A program made the position numbers and the translations under genes. 64,000 nt of DNA, from assembly GCA_034670405.1 (NCBI GenBank), contig JAXDDX010000005.1, positions 1,125,001-1,189,000 of the forward strand. The letters are read 5' to 3'. Position 1 is the first letter of the stretch. Each line of letters opens with the position of its first letter. The notes beneath the pieces are model-generated. The model was not told the DNA's origin, ran no database searches, and worked only from the letters and a program-made list of their open reading frames with translations. Below, in pieces: positions 38,656 through 63,174 of the stretch. The DNA is from Hoplostethus atlanticus (Eukaryota > Chordata > Actinopteri > Trachichthyiformes > Trachichthyidae).

Positions 38656-40463
38656 ACGTTGTGATATCCAGAGAATTAAGACGTTCGGCCACTGCAGAGA
38701 CAACGGTGCTTCCCCTGATTTCCTGCTTTTCCCCGTAGACAAAATAATCAATAACTCCACCCTTTAGTTCTGGGGAAGAGATTTCTACACAACTGAGCTT
38801 CATCTTATACAAAGGAGGTGTGGCTGGACGCCTCTTGCATCCAATTCCCATAAGCACAATTGAACCTTACTGATTAGTCAGTGAACTCCTAGTCTGATTG
38901 CTAGTCCTCTGAACATCTTGTTAGCATAGTATAGAGCGTTCATTTATTTATCATTCTGTCTTCCATATACACACCGCAGAAGTACTTTCTCAGCTTTGTG
39001 ATTGCTTGACGTATTGTCGATTTGTGAATCAGTGGAAAACAAATTGAATGTGGGACACGGCCCTCGACTTTATGTGACTCAAAACATGAGATGCAAGGTG
39101 AATTTCTAATCTGTAGTGAGGAAAGCCTATGAAAATCAATATTCTAAACTCTAAATCACATCTATTATTGTATAGCATTTGATTTATTTTACCTCTGCGC
39201 CTGTGCACAGAACATACCTGAAAACGAGAGCCTGGCTCCTTGGGCGCTATACTCTCACGAGGATAAAGGTGATCAAACTGTGTTGAGCTGTTCCCGTCAT
39301 CACAGCCTCTCGCTCTCATCTGTAGGCAGACAGACGGAAAGGGCACAGGGTGAACTATTTCCTTCGCCCAGAGGGAGGGATTTGCTCCTTGTTAAGTGCC
39401 TCTAGAAATAAGCTATCACGCCACTACACCCCCCCCACACACCCCTTCCACCTTTCAGCCTCAGAAAATGTAAAGTCTTACTGTAAAGGTGAAGACAAAC
39501 CACTGAGGATGTTTAACATCATACTTGAACAGAGGGATGAGCGACCGGGGCATTGTGTGCTATAGCGATAAGCTGCTGTGTTTAGAGACTAGGGGAAAGA
39601 ATTTCTATTCCATTCATTCGTGCATCATGTGACCACAGCGCAGATGAATATTAATGACAATAACCCACTGCCTCTTATCTCATCTGAATGGGCCGCTGAC
39701 TGAGAAAGCACAGGGTTTGGAAGATAACCTAACCAACTAACCTCGCTCTGAGTATCTGCAGGAGTTTCTCTCTCTCTCTGCCTATTTCTCTTCCTAATGC
39801 TTTTTCAAGGGATAAATACTTGGTGTGCTTGGCTGCTTTCACTTCTTTCACAGTGATTGAGTTTCGTTCTTGAGGTTTTCTTAATTCACATTCCTCCCCC
39901 ACCTCACGCTTTCAGCTCTTTCATTTCTAAACTTCGTCCGCCCACCACCGCCGGCATGTTTATGACCAAAAATTGAATTTCCTCTTGGCAATAATTTCCC
40001 CGAGCATTGGGGAAATGCAGCTCGGTGTATCCTTAAAACACTTTTGAGAGAGAATGGGTTCGCCGATGATCCTGTTCGCCTTTCATCAATTATGCAGCAA
40101 TTATGCATTGCCGCTGAAAGTTGCCTGAAAAATGATGTGCATTTTATTTCCCCCAGGCATCAGGCAGGCCTCATGTGACTGTGTGAGGGGTTTCAGAAAT
40201 GGGATAATGACGATAACAAGGCCATGTTTCGAGGCAACGCAGATGGGGAAAACGTGTCAAGAACAATGACCAGCATAGATTTCTTGAAGCTGTGTTTTCC
40301 ACATCCATTTTTTTCTAGTTGCAGGCAACACTGCCCAAAAAAAAGCTGCCCATGTGTCATGACCTGAGTGTTTGTGTGTAATGGTGTTTACCAGGTCGGT
40401 GAGCTGCATCCAAAACCTGACGTGTGTATATCATGGGAGAGAAGGAAGGTGAAGGGGTATTTA

Positions 40464-40465
<2 letters not shown>

Positions 40466-40514
<49 letters not shown>
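40466..40514. repeat. (TG)n microsatellite
   Basis: About 24 TG units, about 330 bases upstream of nipal2 exon 2. Confidence 0.95.
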
Positions 40515-40517
<3 letters not shown>

Positions 40518-40846
40518 TGTCTACTGGTTTATTGGTGTGTGAGAGTGTGAGAACGAGCTGAGCTTCTGGTCCTCAAGAGTCGGTCTCACGGGAATTTTTG
40601 AGAGTGATCTAAACGTATCATACTGTGTCTCACGCACACACACACACACACCCTACCGCCTTTACACGACAGGAGACCAAACAGACGTCGTACCGTTCTC
40701 TATGGTTGCCGTGGTAATGGCAGATCTGACAGCTGGAGGGAGGTTTTTGCACTGCAAGGAGTATTATGGGGGGTTTGGAGTTGTATTGTGACAAGCAGGA
40801 GCGTTGTTTCATCTCAGTGCCTGCTTACTGTTGTTTGTTTCCACAG

Positions 40847-52648
<11,802 letters not shown>

Positions 52649-53124
52649 GACCAAATCCATTTGTTGGGACTGTATTTATGTGGCGTGTACGTGTTGGTTT
52701 GCCTCCCACAGGCAGTAGAAATGAGGGCTATATTTTAAAAAGATCTCTGTATTTATAAAGGAATAATGGTATACAGCAATTCAAATCAATGCCAGCTGAA
52801 TGGCACTGTTGGCAGCCATGTTGGTATTAGATTTCATGCCAAATTACAGGTACCTTTCATAGAATGGCTATTTATTCTAGAAACATTATCATTCATGTGA
52901 TATTGTACTTCCAGCAGTAACTGCTGATGAGAAAAATGGACTCTGTTAAAGAGATGAAACATCTCAGGATCAAAGACTACAAATGCACAACATCAAATGC
53001 GATGCTAGCAGTATGGTTTTATTTGAATTTTGAGCAAAACATCCAGGATGCCATCCTGACAAATGCATTCCCTCTAACAAACAAGCCACACTGATAATTT
53101 AAATAACCAGGTCTATGTAGTGTC

Positions 53125-53130
53125 AATAAA
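53125..53130 (+). terminator. candidate nipal2 poly(A) signal AATAAA
   Basis: First canonical AATAAA after the nipal2 stop codon, about 480 bases downstream, with a 'tgtgatattt' TG/T-rich segment shortly after. It would give a 3' UTR of about 0.5 kb. Confidence 0.45.
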
Positions 53131-53369
53131 CTGATCAAATGTGATATTTCAACATTGTCTCAACTCAAGCCACGCAGCAAAGACAGTGCACCAGTGCCCT
53201 CTACTGGTAGGGGGGACCGCAGAGATGACCAGGCAACTTGGTACATGTGTCATGTGGTGATCTAGGGTAAGGTGAATGCACTCAAGTTAAGATGAAAAAC
53301 AGCATGATTATTATCAGCAAAATTATATACCTTAAATCAAGAGATTATTTTTGATGTTATATTTGATAG

Positions 53370-53450
53370 TTGTCAGTAGAGTGGGGGATGACGTGCAACA
53401 AAGGCCCCGGACCAGATTTGAACCCAAGACATCGTGGTTAGGTGGTAAGC
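53370..53450 (-). mobile_element. tRNA-derived SINE fragment
   Basis: On the minus strand a B-box-like 'gggttcaaatctgg' (53412-53425) follows a 'gccagcttaccacctaacc' head-like segment. The plus-strand reading 'gtgggggatgacgtgcaacaaa' is a known flank of fish tRNA SINEs (from memory). It lies between the convergent 3' ends of nipal2 and pop1. Confidence 0.45.
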
Positions 53451-54658
53451 TGGCCCAATAGTTTCTTTATTGAATGGATGAGAGACTGGCAGCAAAATAC
53501 TGGTACAACACAAGTGTGCTGACTATTTACTTAGCCATCTCCTTAAGGTACTGTAAGAGAAATTGACCATGCAATTTGCCACATTGCTTCCTCTTTTGTG
53601 CAGGACTGTTAACTGATGGAAATACCCAAATATGCATGTATCACTTAGACACATTTTCAGGGGGTCATATCTTTTACAACCTGTCCAAACACCACCACTG
53701 ATGCAACACACCCATCTACCTCATGTTACCTCAAATAAACCATAGACAATATACTGAAGTGCTAGGAAAGTTTAGCGTTGCCAAGCAACAAGCCTCTTAT
53801 CTGCCACCTACACATTATGGGATATGTGGGGAAACCAGTGTTCATGCCATTGTAACTATCAAGAGAATGAATGTTAGAGTACCAGTTGATCAGTGTATTT
53901 ATGTGCACAGGACAGGCCATTATGTGAAGTTTAATGTCAGAGGTGAAACTATAATTGCCCACAGATGGCATATTCTTTTCAAGTGCAGTATATATTTCAT
54001 TGGCTTACATTCAAACAAGAACTTTAATGCAATGGTTCAGGAAGGAATAGAATTTTGTTCAACAAAAGAGACACTTATATCTGAAATCCAAACCAACCGA
54101 TTTGCCTTATTTGAACCACGTCTGCTATAAACATAAATACTCCCTGCATCATTAGCCTAAGTAGAGGGGTGTAAGACGAGTAATAAATCAGCTTACTTTG
54201 GAGAAAAGAAAATCCATTCACTAAAAACTTGAACTTATCTTTTGTGATAAACAGAAACAGAAAGCCTAGGCTTTAATTCGGTTAGTCGACTGATCTCACA
54301 ACCCCCTTTGAGGAGCATCCCTCCCTGTGACAGAAAATCATTAATGTGAAACAATTATTAAGGAAAAAACACAACCAACCTCATCTAACTGAAACACTCA
54401 GGATGTCTCTTCCCAGAGTTCAATGCATGTTGGTAAGCCTGCAATACTGTATAGTAGATGATGCCCCAATGCAAGGAAGCAAGTAAGTCTCAAGGCACAA
54501 GGTTTTTATCACTTTGTGAAATAAAGCATCATGCGACCACTTTGACGTGCTTAACTTCAGCCCTATCCAAGTCCCAAAACAACCTCAGCACTAAGACAGC
54601 CATTCTCCATTAGCTTTTTGGGAAATCAAGTCCTGCTGTGTAGGCTGAGATGTCGAAG

Positions 54659-57600
54659 TCAGACCTCTATGTTGATTTTAGCAAAGCGGTACTGGAGGGA
54701 GGTGGGGTTGCGTAGCAGCACCATGCCTCTCTGTCCCACTGGCTGGTTGAGAAGGGTGTTAAGGAGACCAGTGACGCTGACAAACCCCAGAGCCTCCCCA
54801 CAGCCAGTGGACAGAGAGAAGTCCCCCTGGGTAACCCAGCCTAGTGTAACCCGGGAGCAATGAGAGGTGACGCTAGGCAAAGGATCAGGCCACAGTCCTA
54901 GGGTGAGCTCTGAGGGAGACGGGGAGGATGATTTGGGGCTTTTAGCAGGAGTGAGGCTTGAAATCGAGGTCTGATTGGGTAGGGGGATGGAAGTGGCAGA
55001 AGACAGGGCCACAGATGAGGTAAGGTTTGGGTGAGAGGCCTGGCTTGGTATGGGGTTAGAGGCAGAGGAAAGGTCTGACCCTTTGCTCTCAGGCTTATCA
55101 GAAGAGGAGGAAGATGTAGCAGCTTTCTTGGAGCCCTTCTTGCAGCGTTTTATTCTGCTTTTTGAAGTGGTCTCTATGAGGGGGTTCCTGGGGCCCACTG
55201 CAGCCAGGTTCTTTGCACTGCTGTTTTAAGTCCTCCAGGGTTGGCACACACACTAGGGCATGGAGCTGTGGCTTGCCCTTTGACAGCAGTGAGAGACGCA
55301 CCCACACCAGACCCTGCCCATGGGCAGAGAGAAACGCTGTCGCAGATGAACAGCCAAGAGGTGGGACAGTCACACGAAGCGACCTCTGACCTTTGGAGGT
55401 GGTGGGTCTGCACCAACCAGAGAGCAGCCTCAGAGACTTTCTGTTCCTGGGAAGCACAAACAAAAAATAACTATTTAGGGTGATATTTATAATGACTAAT
55501 ATTTAAAATAAAAGCCTGTTTTTCTTTGTAGCCTGAGGGATGACATTGTTGTTGTAACATTTTGCAATCCCTAATTCTGAAAACAGACTAATCATTCTGC
55601 CAATTGACTGTAAAATCAATCAAAATTTTTGCTCATAAAATGAACCATTACTCAAAGCTGGTGTGATGTTTTTATGAGGATAGATGCAACTCCTCCCCTC
55701 TACTAGTCTCTGTGATGTATTACAGCAATTTAAGACTGGATGTACTTTGGGTATTCTCATCAGGGACATTATGATGAAATGGAGGTAGACTGGTCTAGGG
55801 CCATGCATCAGGCCTGTCAAATGCTGCGCTAGGGTCTCAAAAAAAAACTGATTATTACAGCGCAAAGGCCAAAAACAGTGCTCATTTCTGCTCAAGGGAC
55901 TTGCAATTACATTAAAAGTCAATTGCATTAATATTGTTAGGATTTGATTTAGGTGCATAGGATGTTAAACAAATGTGTGAAGGGACCTTGGAGTAAACCT
56001 GTGGAGGGTGTGCTTTATGAGTCGATTCTGAGAAATGGACAGATATATTTGGATTTTCACAATAATACACAAGGGGGTAAGCTCTAAAAATCATGCATCT
56101 TTTGGGTGAATCATAAACACAAGATTAATATAATATAAAAAATTAATATAAAAAAAATGAAACCCATGTACCTCAGGACAGTGAAGCTGCTCTGTGGTGT
56201 TGTTGTGGCGACATCCTGATGTGACGTCACGTCCTCTGCCGTAAGGGTGTTGGTCTGTATGATGGTTTGGGCCTGGCTGTGTCCTCTTCCCTCCTCTCCT
56301 CCTTCCCTCATGATAAGCTCCCACTCCTCGGTCAGCTGTTGCCAAGGGCAACGGAATGGAGCCAGACAGCCATGTTTTATGTAATTGGTCCTTTTGGCGG
56401 GCGGACGCCTACAGAAGAGGTCAGAAGGTCAAACCCTTGTCAAACTGTTGGGGCAAGCCTGCCAATTTATATAACAAACCATGACTGCTGAACAGTAGAT
56501 AATGGAGCATGCAGCTTTATTGCCATCGTATCTGCATGGTTGGAAAGATCTTGATAATGGAAATTAACTGGGGTCAAAGCTGTGGCGCACCGCCCCTCTA
56601 TCAAACCCCCTAATCCACTGACAGACTTACAGCTTACTCACTGTAGAGGAGTGAATATTATCTTGCAATAAAAACAGATTCCAGGTAGACAATTACAGTC
56701 ATACAGCTATTTTTGGTAATCTTGGAATGCAAACAAATTGAGTGATACTGGCATTGATCCTATGGTGCCAAGACAGTCCTATTACCAACTTTCTTGTTTA
56801 TTTCACTCAAGACATTCTGTTCAATGTTAATAAAGTGTCCAAGCATGTTTTGGCCCAGGTCCTGTCCTGTCCAGTGTTCTGCTGACCTTTTGAACTTGTG
56901 CAGGAGTTGTGCCTCTTGTTCCTCCTGGAAACTAACGCCTGCAGGGCAGTCTGGGTAATCGTGAGGGAAGTGGGGAGCTCCTTTGTTCTGGGAGTGTTTC
57001 AGACTCATCTCCAGTCCACTGATGCGAACGCCTCTGTACACCTGGCAGAAGGAGAAATGTGGCAGAAAGGGTTAAAAAAAAAAACATTAATCAAACATTA
57101 AGATGCATCTGTGACTAAAGAATCAAAGCTGAGGGCATCCAGACTGCCTATAGGTTTCAAGGGATTCTCCCTGTAAAGTATTGAAGATTATACTCCACAA
57201 CAACAAATATCACAATATCTGAAATGGCAGTGAGTCTACCACCACATGAAATATGTACACCCCAGAAAACTGTCCAAGCTACCTACCAGTGGGACCCAGA
57301 AGGCCATGCCCCAGCCCTTGGGGAACAGCAGGTCCCATCCAGCCCCCCAGGAGGTCATCTCCTGTCCCACCTGCTTCCCAGGCTGGTGAACCAGCAGCAC
57401 GGGGACTCGGCCCTGCAGAGGAGTGGGACTCAGCCTGGAGCCCGGCACCAACACCTCACTCTTCATACGGTTCAACTCCTGTGGGCAATGCACAGAAAAG
57501 GGTAAAGATTAGATGACATCTAAGGATATCTGTGCTTTCAGACATACAGTTAGGGTTAGAATGATATATTGGTTTGACGATATTGGCCTTTTGTCTGGAT

Positions 57601-60600
57601 ACTGGCATGTCAGTGTCATCCACCGACAATAAGATGGAGGTACCTCCCTGACCACAGCTACATAAACAAAACCTGCAGTAAAATTTTATTTTCTTTACAC
57701 ATTTTATTAATTCACTTAATTTGGTAAATTAATTCTTAATTTAAAGTACAAATATTGAGAATGTTTGAAAAACTGTGGCAGTAAAGAACCTGCTCTGATA
57801 TCTTGTTGTGGGTGACGTTGTGACGGACGGACTGGTCCCACAGGAAACTCTGACAGCAGTGTTGTGGTACCCCTCGCAACATCAGTTCCCTCCTCTCCTC
57901 TTCATCCACCTCTGGAAAAAGACACACAGCACACATGGCACGCTCCTGTATGACTAGCCTCAGAGATGGGCAGTATTTCATATTTCATTACTTTTGAGTA
58001 AAACATTTTTTCTCAATTTAAATGAGCACTTTCAAATTTTGTCTCTTCTCCTTTGCAGGGATGGTTTACCACCGCCACAGAAGGCGGTCTTTGAAAGCAA
58101 AAACTTCAAATCATTATAAGGCAAACACCAACTAATATGAACACAAAATCAATTCTATCTTCAGAAAAGCATAAACCGAACGCTTTAAAGACCCCATCCT
58201 CAGTTAGTCACTTAGTTTCATACTGCTTCATATGAATTTATATTACAAAGATTGTCAGCCTGAAAATGTGGGTAAATAAAGAATAAAACATTGGGGAAAA
58301 CAGTTTGATGTGGGTTTACCCTCCACTAAATCCCTGAATCCCCCCAATCTGGAAAATTACAACAAGGAATAATCTGCAAATACTACTGGCTGGTGTCTGG
58401 TTGCAAAATGAACTTTGGGGGTGCAACAATTGTGCAATAGCATGCCTTCCCCTATGTATGTCAACCAGTGCAGCTCAGTAAAACAATACAACTAAATATG
58501 AGTGACACATCCCCCTGCTGTCTTACTTTGGAAGGAAGAATGAGGAGGAGCATTGGGAGTTATGACCTGAGCAGTGCAAACAGGAGAGCTCTTTAGAGTC
58601 TTGTGAATTAGATGTTACCGACTCATATTATGGATGTGTTTCACCCCAATTCTGACTCAACGTGACTTAAGTGTCTCCTCCTCATAATCAGCAAAGTGTT
58701 TTCTGTCACTGAGGGCGTTTTGAGTACAGGGCCCTGCCAGGATTCGAACCTGGGACATCTGCATGGCCAGGCAGAGGCTCCCCCGGAGCACAGAACCAGA
58801 TGAGTACTCACTGAAACAGCCTCAGGACTAGAAACAACATCCTGATTCTAACAAATTAAGACATTTGTCTTAATTTCCCCAGACACATATCAAGCACTGC
58901 AAAAATGTATGTTCAATTAGCTCAGACACTATGACTTGGGGGAGTGCAAAGACCTAAACTTTAGGAAGGTAGATAATAGACAATTATTGAGTGACAAGTA
59001 GATCATCTATCCTAGAGACCCTGTATATCTGCCCACTCCTATACTGTCTGCTAGGTCAGATTTTACCTTGTGCCTGCTGTAAATTTGGCAAAGCTTTGCA
59101 CTTCATGTTTGGTAATGTCAGCCTGGGATCATCTACTGTCAGACCCAGCACTGTGCCTGACGGGACCTCTCCAGTGGAATAGATGCCTGGAGAGAAGAGG
59201 CAATCATGGTTAGAGAGACATGCATGTACTGTACCAGACACACAGAGACCCAGCCGCAAATCCAAACAGTAAAAACTATTTTGTGAGACATAAATTAATA
59301 CAGATACTGCTTTGATTCAAGCTGAGGACTAACAAATAAATAACAAACCTTTCAGTATTTGAAAAACGTCAGATTGTTGTCGATGTAGGGTCATCTTGCT
59401 CTCGTCTTTGCAGTGCTCAGGCCACCAAAGGGAAGATGGCTGGGATTTGCTCATTGTCTAAAATAACACACAACACAGGCTTCCAGTGTGAGAAAAAAAT
59501 CTATTTCAGTGCAGTCTCTGAATTCCACGTTGCTAATACTGTGTTCCTTACATCACAGTCGGTGGCAGCCTCCAGGGTTTCTGTCAGGACAGAATGGGAC
59601 TGCGGTCCAATCAGCCGGTACCGTACAATCTCCATGGTGAGATCACTGCAACAGAACCAGGAGTGGAATACAAAACATTTTCAGGTCAATATTTGCAGTG
59701 GGAAGTATTAGCCCAGGAAAAGCTGTCTCAGTTGGCGTCCAAGTCAAATTCAGATACTTCACTAACTTTATAACTATCCCAGTAGAGCTGGACGTCCAGG
59801 TAACAGGGGTGGTGGGAGATCTGGTTCCATCACCCAGGATCTTCTTGGCTGGAGGTCCATCAGCGTCCTTACAGCTCCGCTTCCTCTTGGTCCCAGCGGC
59901 CTGCTTTGCCTGAGGGGTCTTCGGTTCTGGTTCAAGGGTGGGGATGAGCCCTGCAGGGCGTCACCACCGGAGCAACCGGTGGAATTACAGCCTCCAAACA
60001 CTGGCACACACCTTGTAGCTCAGGGAGAAGGTCCTGGAAGAAGCAGTTTCTGGAGTTGGAGACCAGCTGGCTTGTTCATGAAATGGGTTTAATTATGACA
60101 ATAAGAGACAATTTATGGGCATAGTTCTAATGCAGGGGTGTCAAACTACAGCAGGTGATTTCACTGATAGTCCGTCCTCTCTGGATTCAGGGTGTGATAA
60201 CCAGTGAAATCACCTGCTGTAGTCTTTGGAACGAAAAACCTGCATACTCTCAGCCCTCCATGGCACATGGTTTGACACCCTTGATCTAATGTGAGCAATT
60301 TTAGAAACTCTTGGATCAACTCCACTGACTTGAAATGATTAAAAAAGAATATGTCAGAATACTACATCCCTGCAACTTCAATAATGCATAAGTATTTGCA
60401 TTGGTAAAAGAACTGTAAAAGAACATTTAAAAACCTGTCATACCTGTTTGAGAGTGGGATGTGCCCAGATCCACAGCTGTCTATGAGTGGCGCCTTCTGT
60501 ACAGGGGTCTCCACAGGAAGGTGACAGGGCCCAGGGGCTGGGAGGGGTACTGCCCTGCTCTGTACACCACCGTGCTACCCTGGCTTCGCCCCTGACAGAG

Positions 60601-63174
60601 ATAATGCCGCAGCAAACGTAGGACCTGGAAGCACACACCACTGTGTTTATTACTTTTACTATTCAAACTAAACCAGTGCTGTCGAGTTTAGAATCAAGTT
60701 TCTGAGTGCTGATATAAAGGATCTCTGGTCCCAGCATATGATTGTGGAACAGATCAGAACAGATCACTGCTCCAGTATATTTTAAGGAGGTAGTGAAGAC
60801 AGAGGCACAAGTATGTGTGGTTGTTCTCACCCGCCTCCTTGCTGGTCAGCTGTGAAAGAGAAGCTAGCAGCTTGTCTTCCTCTCCCTGTAGCTCTATGCA
60901 GCAGTAGTAAGAAAGGTCCTGTATGGAGAGAAACAAAAAGGTTAAGCTGATTTCAACAGCAGATGGCTTTAGTTACAATCCCAAATTCATACAGTAAATG
61001 TAGCGTCACATATATATTCTATATGCCAGTTTTTTTACACCACTGAATTCATACAATGCTTCATGAAACACACAGACACTCCTTGTCTGTATGGCCCTAT
61101 CATACCTGCAGCAGGCAGTGGCCACTCATGGCCCTATAACAGGGGCGGTAGCATTTGGAGGTGGGTTTGTCCCCAAGGCAGTAGCCCCACTTCTTCAGCA
61201 TGTGGAAACGCTTGGCGTGCCAAATATGCGTCTCCAGCCACACGTTCTTCCTCTGGCGCCGGTTGAACTCCAGCAGCAGATTTCCATGCCGGCGGCGGGC
61301 CTTGCGGCTCTTGTTCTTGGCCTGGTCCTTCTTCTTTGGGCCGGCCTTGAAGCTCTTCTCTCGCTGGAGGACGACGACAATAGAAATGTCACCAGGGGTG
61401 TTATGGTAGACAGAGCATGTGTATGGAACAAGACAAATAACTGACTATAAAAAACAAAAAAAGTCTCTGAAAGAGGAATGTGAAAAAAAAAGGTGCATGA
61501 GTGTGTATTCATTCAAGTCCTGATCTTTACCATCCTGTTGGCGACGTTCCTCAGCCTGTAAGGCAGCCTCTTGGTATTGTGGCTCATGGACCTCCTCCTC
61601 ATGTGTTTGGGCAGAGCTCCAAACACATGGCTGCTGCCCGTGGTCTTGGTGACAGCTTTCAGCATGGCGGTCACCTCCGCAGTCCTGGCCCTGGCAAAAG
61701 CTCCGGCTGAATAGTGTTGGGGATAAGGAAGGAATTTTGATTGTCACTAATCAGACAGTGACACGCACTGGCCTTTAATAAGCAATTTGATAATGGGTTG
61801 CTTCCACTCATGCCTTTTGCCTCCTCAATTGAATTAAACTGAAAATTTATTAGAAGCAGGCTACGAATATACAGAGCTAAATTGCTACAGATGGGAGCTG
61901 TGAAATCAAATGAAAGCAAAGGATTTCACAGTGTGGCAGTAGACGGACTAGTTTCTATCACCTCCAGTAGTAATAATCTGAATTATTAAATGCAACACTC
62001 ATCAGTCACTAAGCTACAGTAATGGCATGTCTGAGCATGTGTAAGCCTTTACCAGTGATGTACTTGGGCATCTCCTTGGCGTACTGCCCACCATCTCGCT
62101 GGTGTCCCCGGACCCACTGACCCTGGCGGTGAGGGCTCCTCTGTCTCTGTGTAGATGGACCATCACCACCGATACCTTAAGGAAGAGTATTATTTTGTCA
62201 GTTGATTCTTTTTTTAATCCCCGTAGGGAAATTCTCTTCTTGCTTGCCCACGCCGCCCAGGTAAAAGTTTCTCTAACCACTACGCCACCCTGCTGTCTAG
62301 TTCATGAGACTACAACAACCAGAGATTACACCACAGGGAGCTTTGAGAGTGGATGAGAAAGGCTGGCATCGTCTTCATTATCATAACATTCATATTGTCA
62401 TTGTTGGATGAAAACCTTGTGTCAGGAACTAAGAAAAGTATTTTTTTTACCTTGTTGACAATGCATGTTTTGGTTTATCCAAGGGATTTTGAAAGGACTT
62501 CAGAAGCCCAAGAGTTTGGAGAATCTTCTCAACCCATAGAGGAATGTGCAATCCTTTGTTTAAATCAAAGTTAAAAGCTAATAACAGATTACACCGAAAC
62601 CACCCACCTTAAAAAATTCCTATGGCAAACCACCACATGTCCCTGCAGAACCAGTACCACAGAAGTTCTAGTCTAATACTTTACCATAGGAATTCCTACA
62701 GTAATCACTGGGTTCCTATGATACTTGTGGTGCTGAAGTATTCTTGTGGGGTTTTTTGAGGACAATTCGCCATAGGATTTTTAGCTTCCCTGTACAGTAC
62801 AGTTCCCTGTGACACTTTTTGATCAAATCACACACCATCACACCAGTGGACTGATGCAGGGAAAACTGACACTGACTTTGACAAAGGGCAGGATGCACTG
62901 ACTGTGAAATGTGCTGATGCTTCTGAAACACCGCCCACGCAGAGAGGTCATAGAAAGAAAGACCAGGGTGTGGGCAGATAGAGAGAAACAGACGCAGAGA
63001 AATACTCGACCATAGTAAATGGTCTAAATAATAAGGCAGGGTACCAGAGACCGGGGTGGTGTCTCCTCCATTCCGTGAGCTGCTCTCCACATTTAGGGGA
63101 GACGACGTAAACTGCACACTAGCAGGCTGGTCTCTCATCTTCTTCTTCCATATCCTCTGTTTAGCTCCCGACAT
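54659..63174 (-). CDS. pop1: RNase P / RNase MRP protein subunit POP1, with four one-base insertions
   Basis: Largest protein of nuclear RNase P and RNase MRP; it binds the RNA and is needed for pre-tRNA 5' processing and pre-rRNA cleavage. Coding exons in gene order: 63174-63045, 62175-62053, 61706-61531, 61363-61106, 60918-60831, 60624-60444, 60033-59767, 59645-59552, 59457-59349, 59186-59067, 57911-57790, 57478-57287, 57041-56887, 56408-56172, 55446-54659. All introns are GT-AG with consistent phases. Landmarks: basic POP1 N domain (about residues 95-245: '[13 protein letters not shown]', '[22 protein letters not shown]'); '[17 protein letters not shown]'; POPLD-type region '[18 protein letters not shown]' to '[11 protein letters not shown]'; 'DYPDCPAG'; C-terminal '[11 protein letters not shown]' to '[13 protein letters not shown]'. 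Extra bases: the CCCC at 60589-60592, near 60483, between 59934 and 59961, and the GGGGG at 55180-55184. Discounting them gives 1011 aa, against 1024 in human. The ATG at 63174 follows acceptor 'ttgtttgttctcag|aaa', so a 5' UTR exon exists. ATTAAA near 54272 may be the poly(A) signal. Confidence 0.95.
58690..58800 (-). mobile_element. tRNA-derived SINE or tRNA pseudogene fragment
   Basis: The minus strand has an exact Pol III B box 'ggttcgaatcc' (58740-58750), flanked by 'tgtccca' and 'tggcagggccc', which resembles a T-arm stem. A clear A box and a cloverleaf could not be made out. It lies in the 1.2-kb pop1 intron between the exons at 59067 and 57911. Confidence 0.45.
60133..60283. mobile_element. 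hAT-type MITE, 151 bp, in a pop1 intron
   Basis: The terminal repeats 'caggggtgtcaaac' and 'gtttgacacccttg' match at 13 of 14 positions. The flanks 'ttctaatg' (60125-60132) and 'atctaatg' (60284-60291) form an 8-bp target duplication with one mismatch, as for hAT elements. Inside, a 21-bp perfect inverted repeat (60146-60166 / 60202-60222) gives a strong hairpin. It has no coding capacity. Confidence 0.8.
62605..62785. repeat. imperfect inverted repeat in a pop1 intron, possible MITE
   Basis: 'taaaaaattcctatggca' near 62610 is matched imperfectly by the complement of 'cgccataggattttta' near 62770, with inner partial repeats ('ccataggaattcctac', 'ttcctatgatac'). No target duplication was defined. 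Confidence 0.35.

Larger units (their letters stand above)
27376..40846. other. gene-free stretch, presumed nipal2 upstream region / intron 1
   Basis: No exon with a protein match was seen. nipal2 exon 1 should lie on the plus strand somewhere between kcns2 and 40847, but no ATG-containing segment ending in a donor and encoding an N-terminus like the family (Asn-rich, ending near a 'W-Y-x-x-N-Q' motif) was recognised. Contents: microsatellites, a Tc1 3' remnant, dispersed repeat copy 3, an inverted pair at 32.7-33.1 kb, and unique DNA including a candidate conserved noncoding segment around 40.08-40.27 kb. Confidence 0.5.

Noticed and set aside
53723..54130. 135-codon plus-strand frame between nipal2 and pop1
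   Set aside because: A frame of this length is expected several times in 64 kb by chance, it resembles no known domain, and it lies in the shared 3' flank of two genes.
59774..60007. 77-codon frame overlapping a pop1 exon
   Set aside because: It is the third frame of the pop1 exon. The conserved residues lie in the other two frames, joined by a one-base insertion.
60457..60510. A tiny intron explaining the second frameshift in the pop1 exon
   Set aside because: The only GT-AG pair nearby would remove about 20 bases, far below any workable vertebrate intron length.
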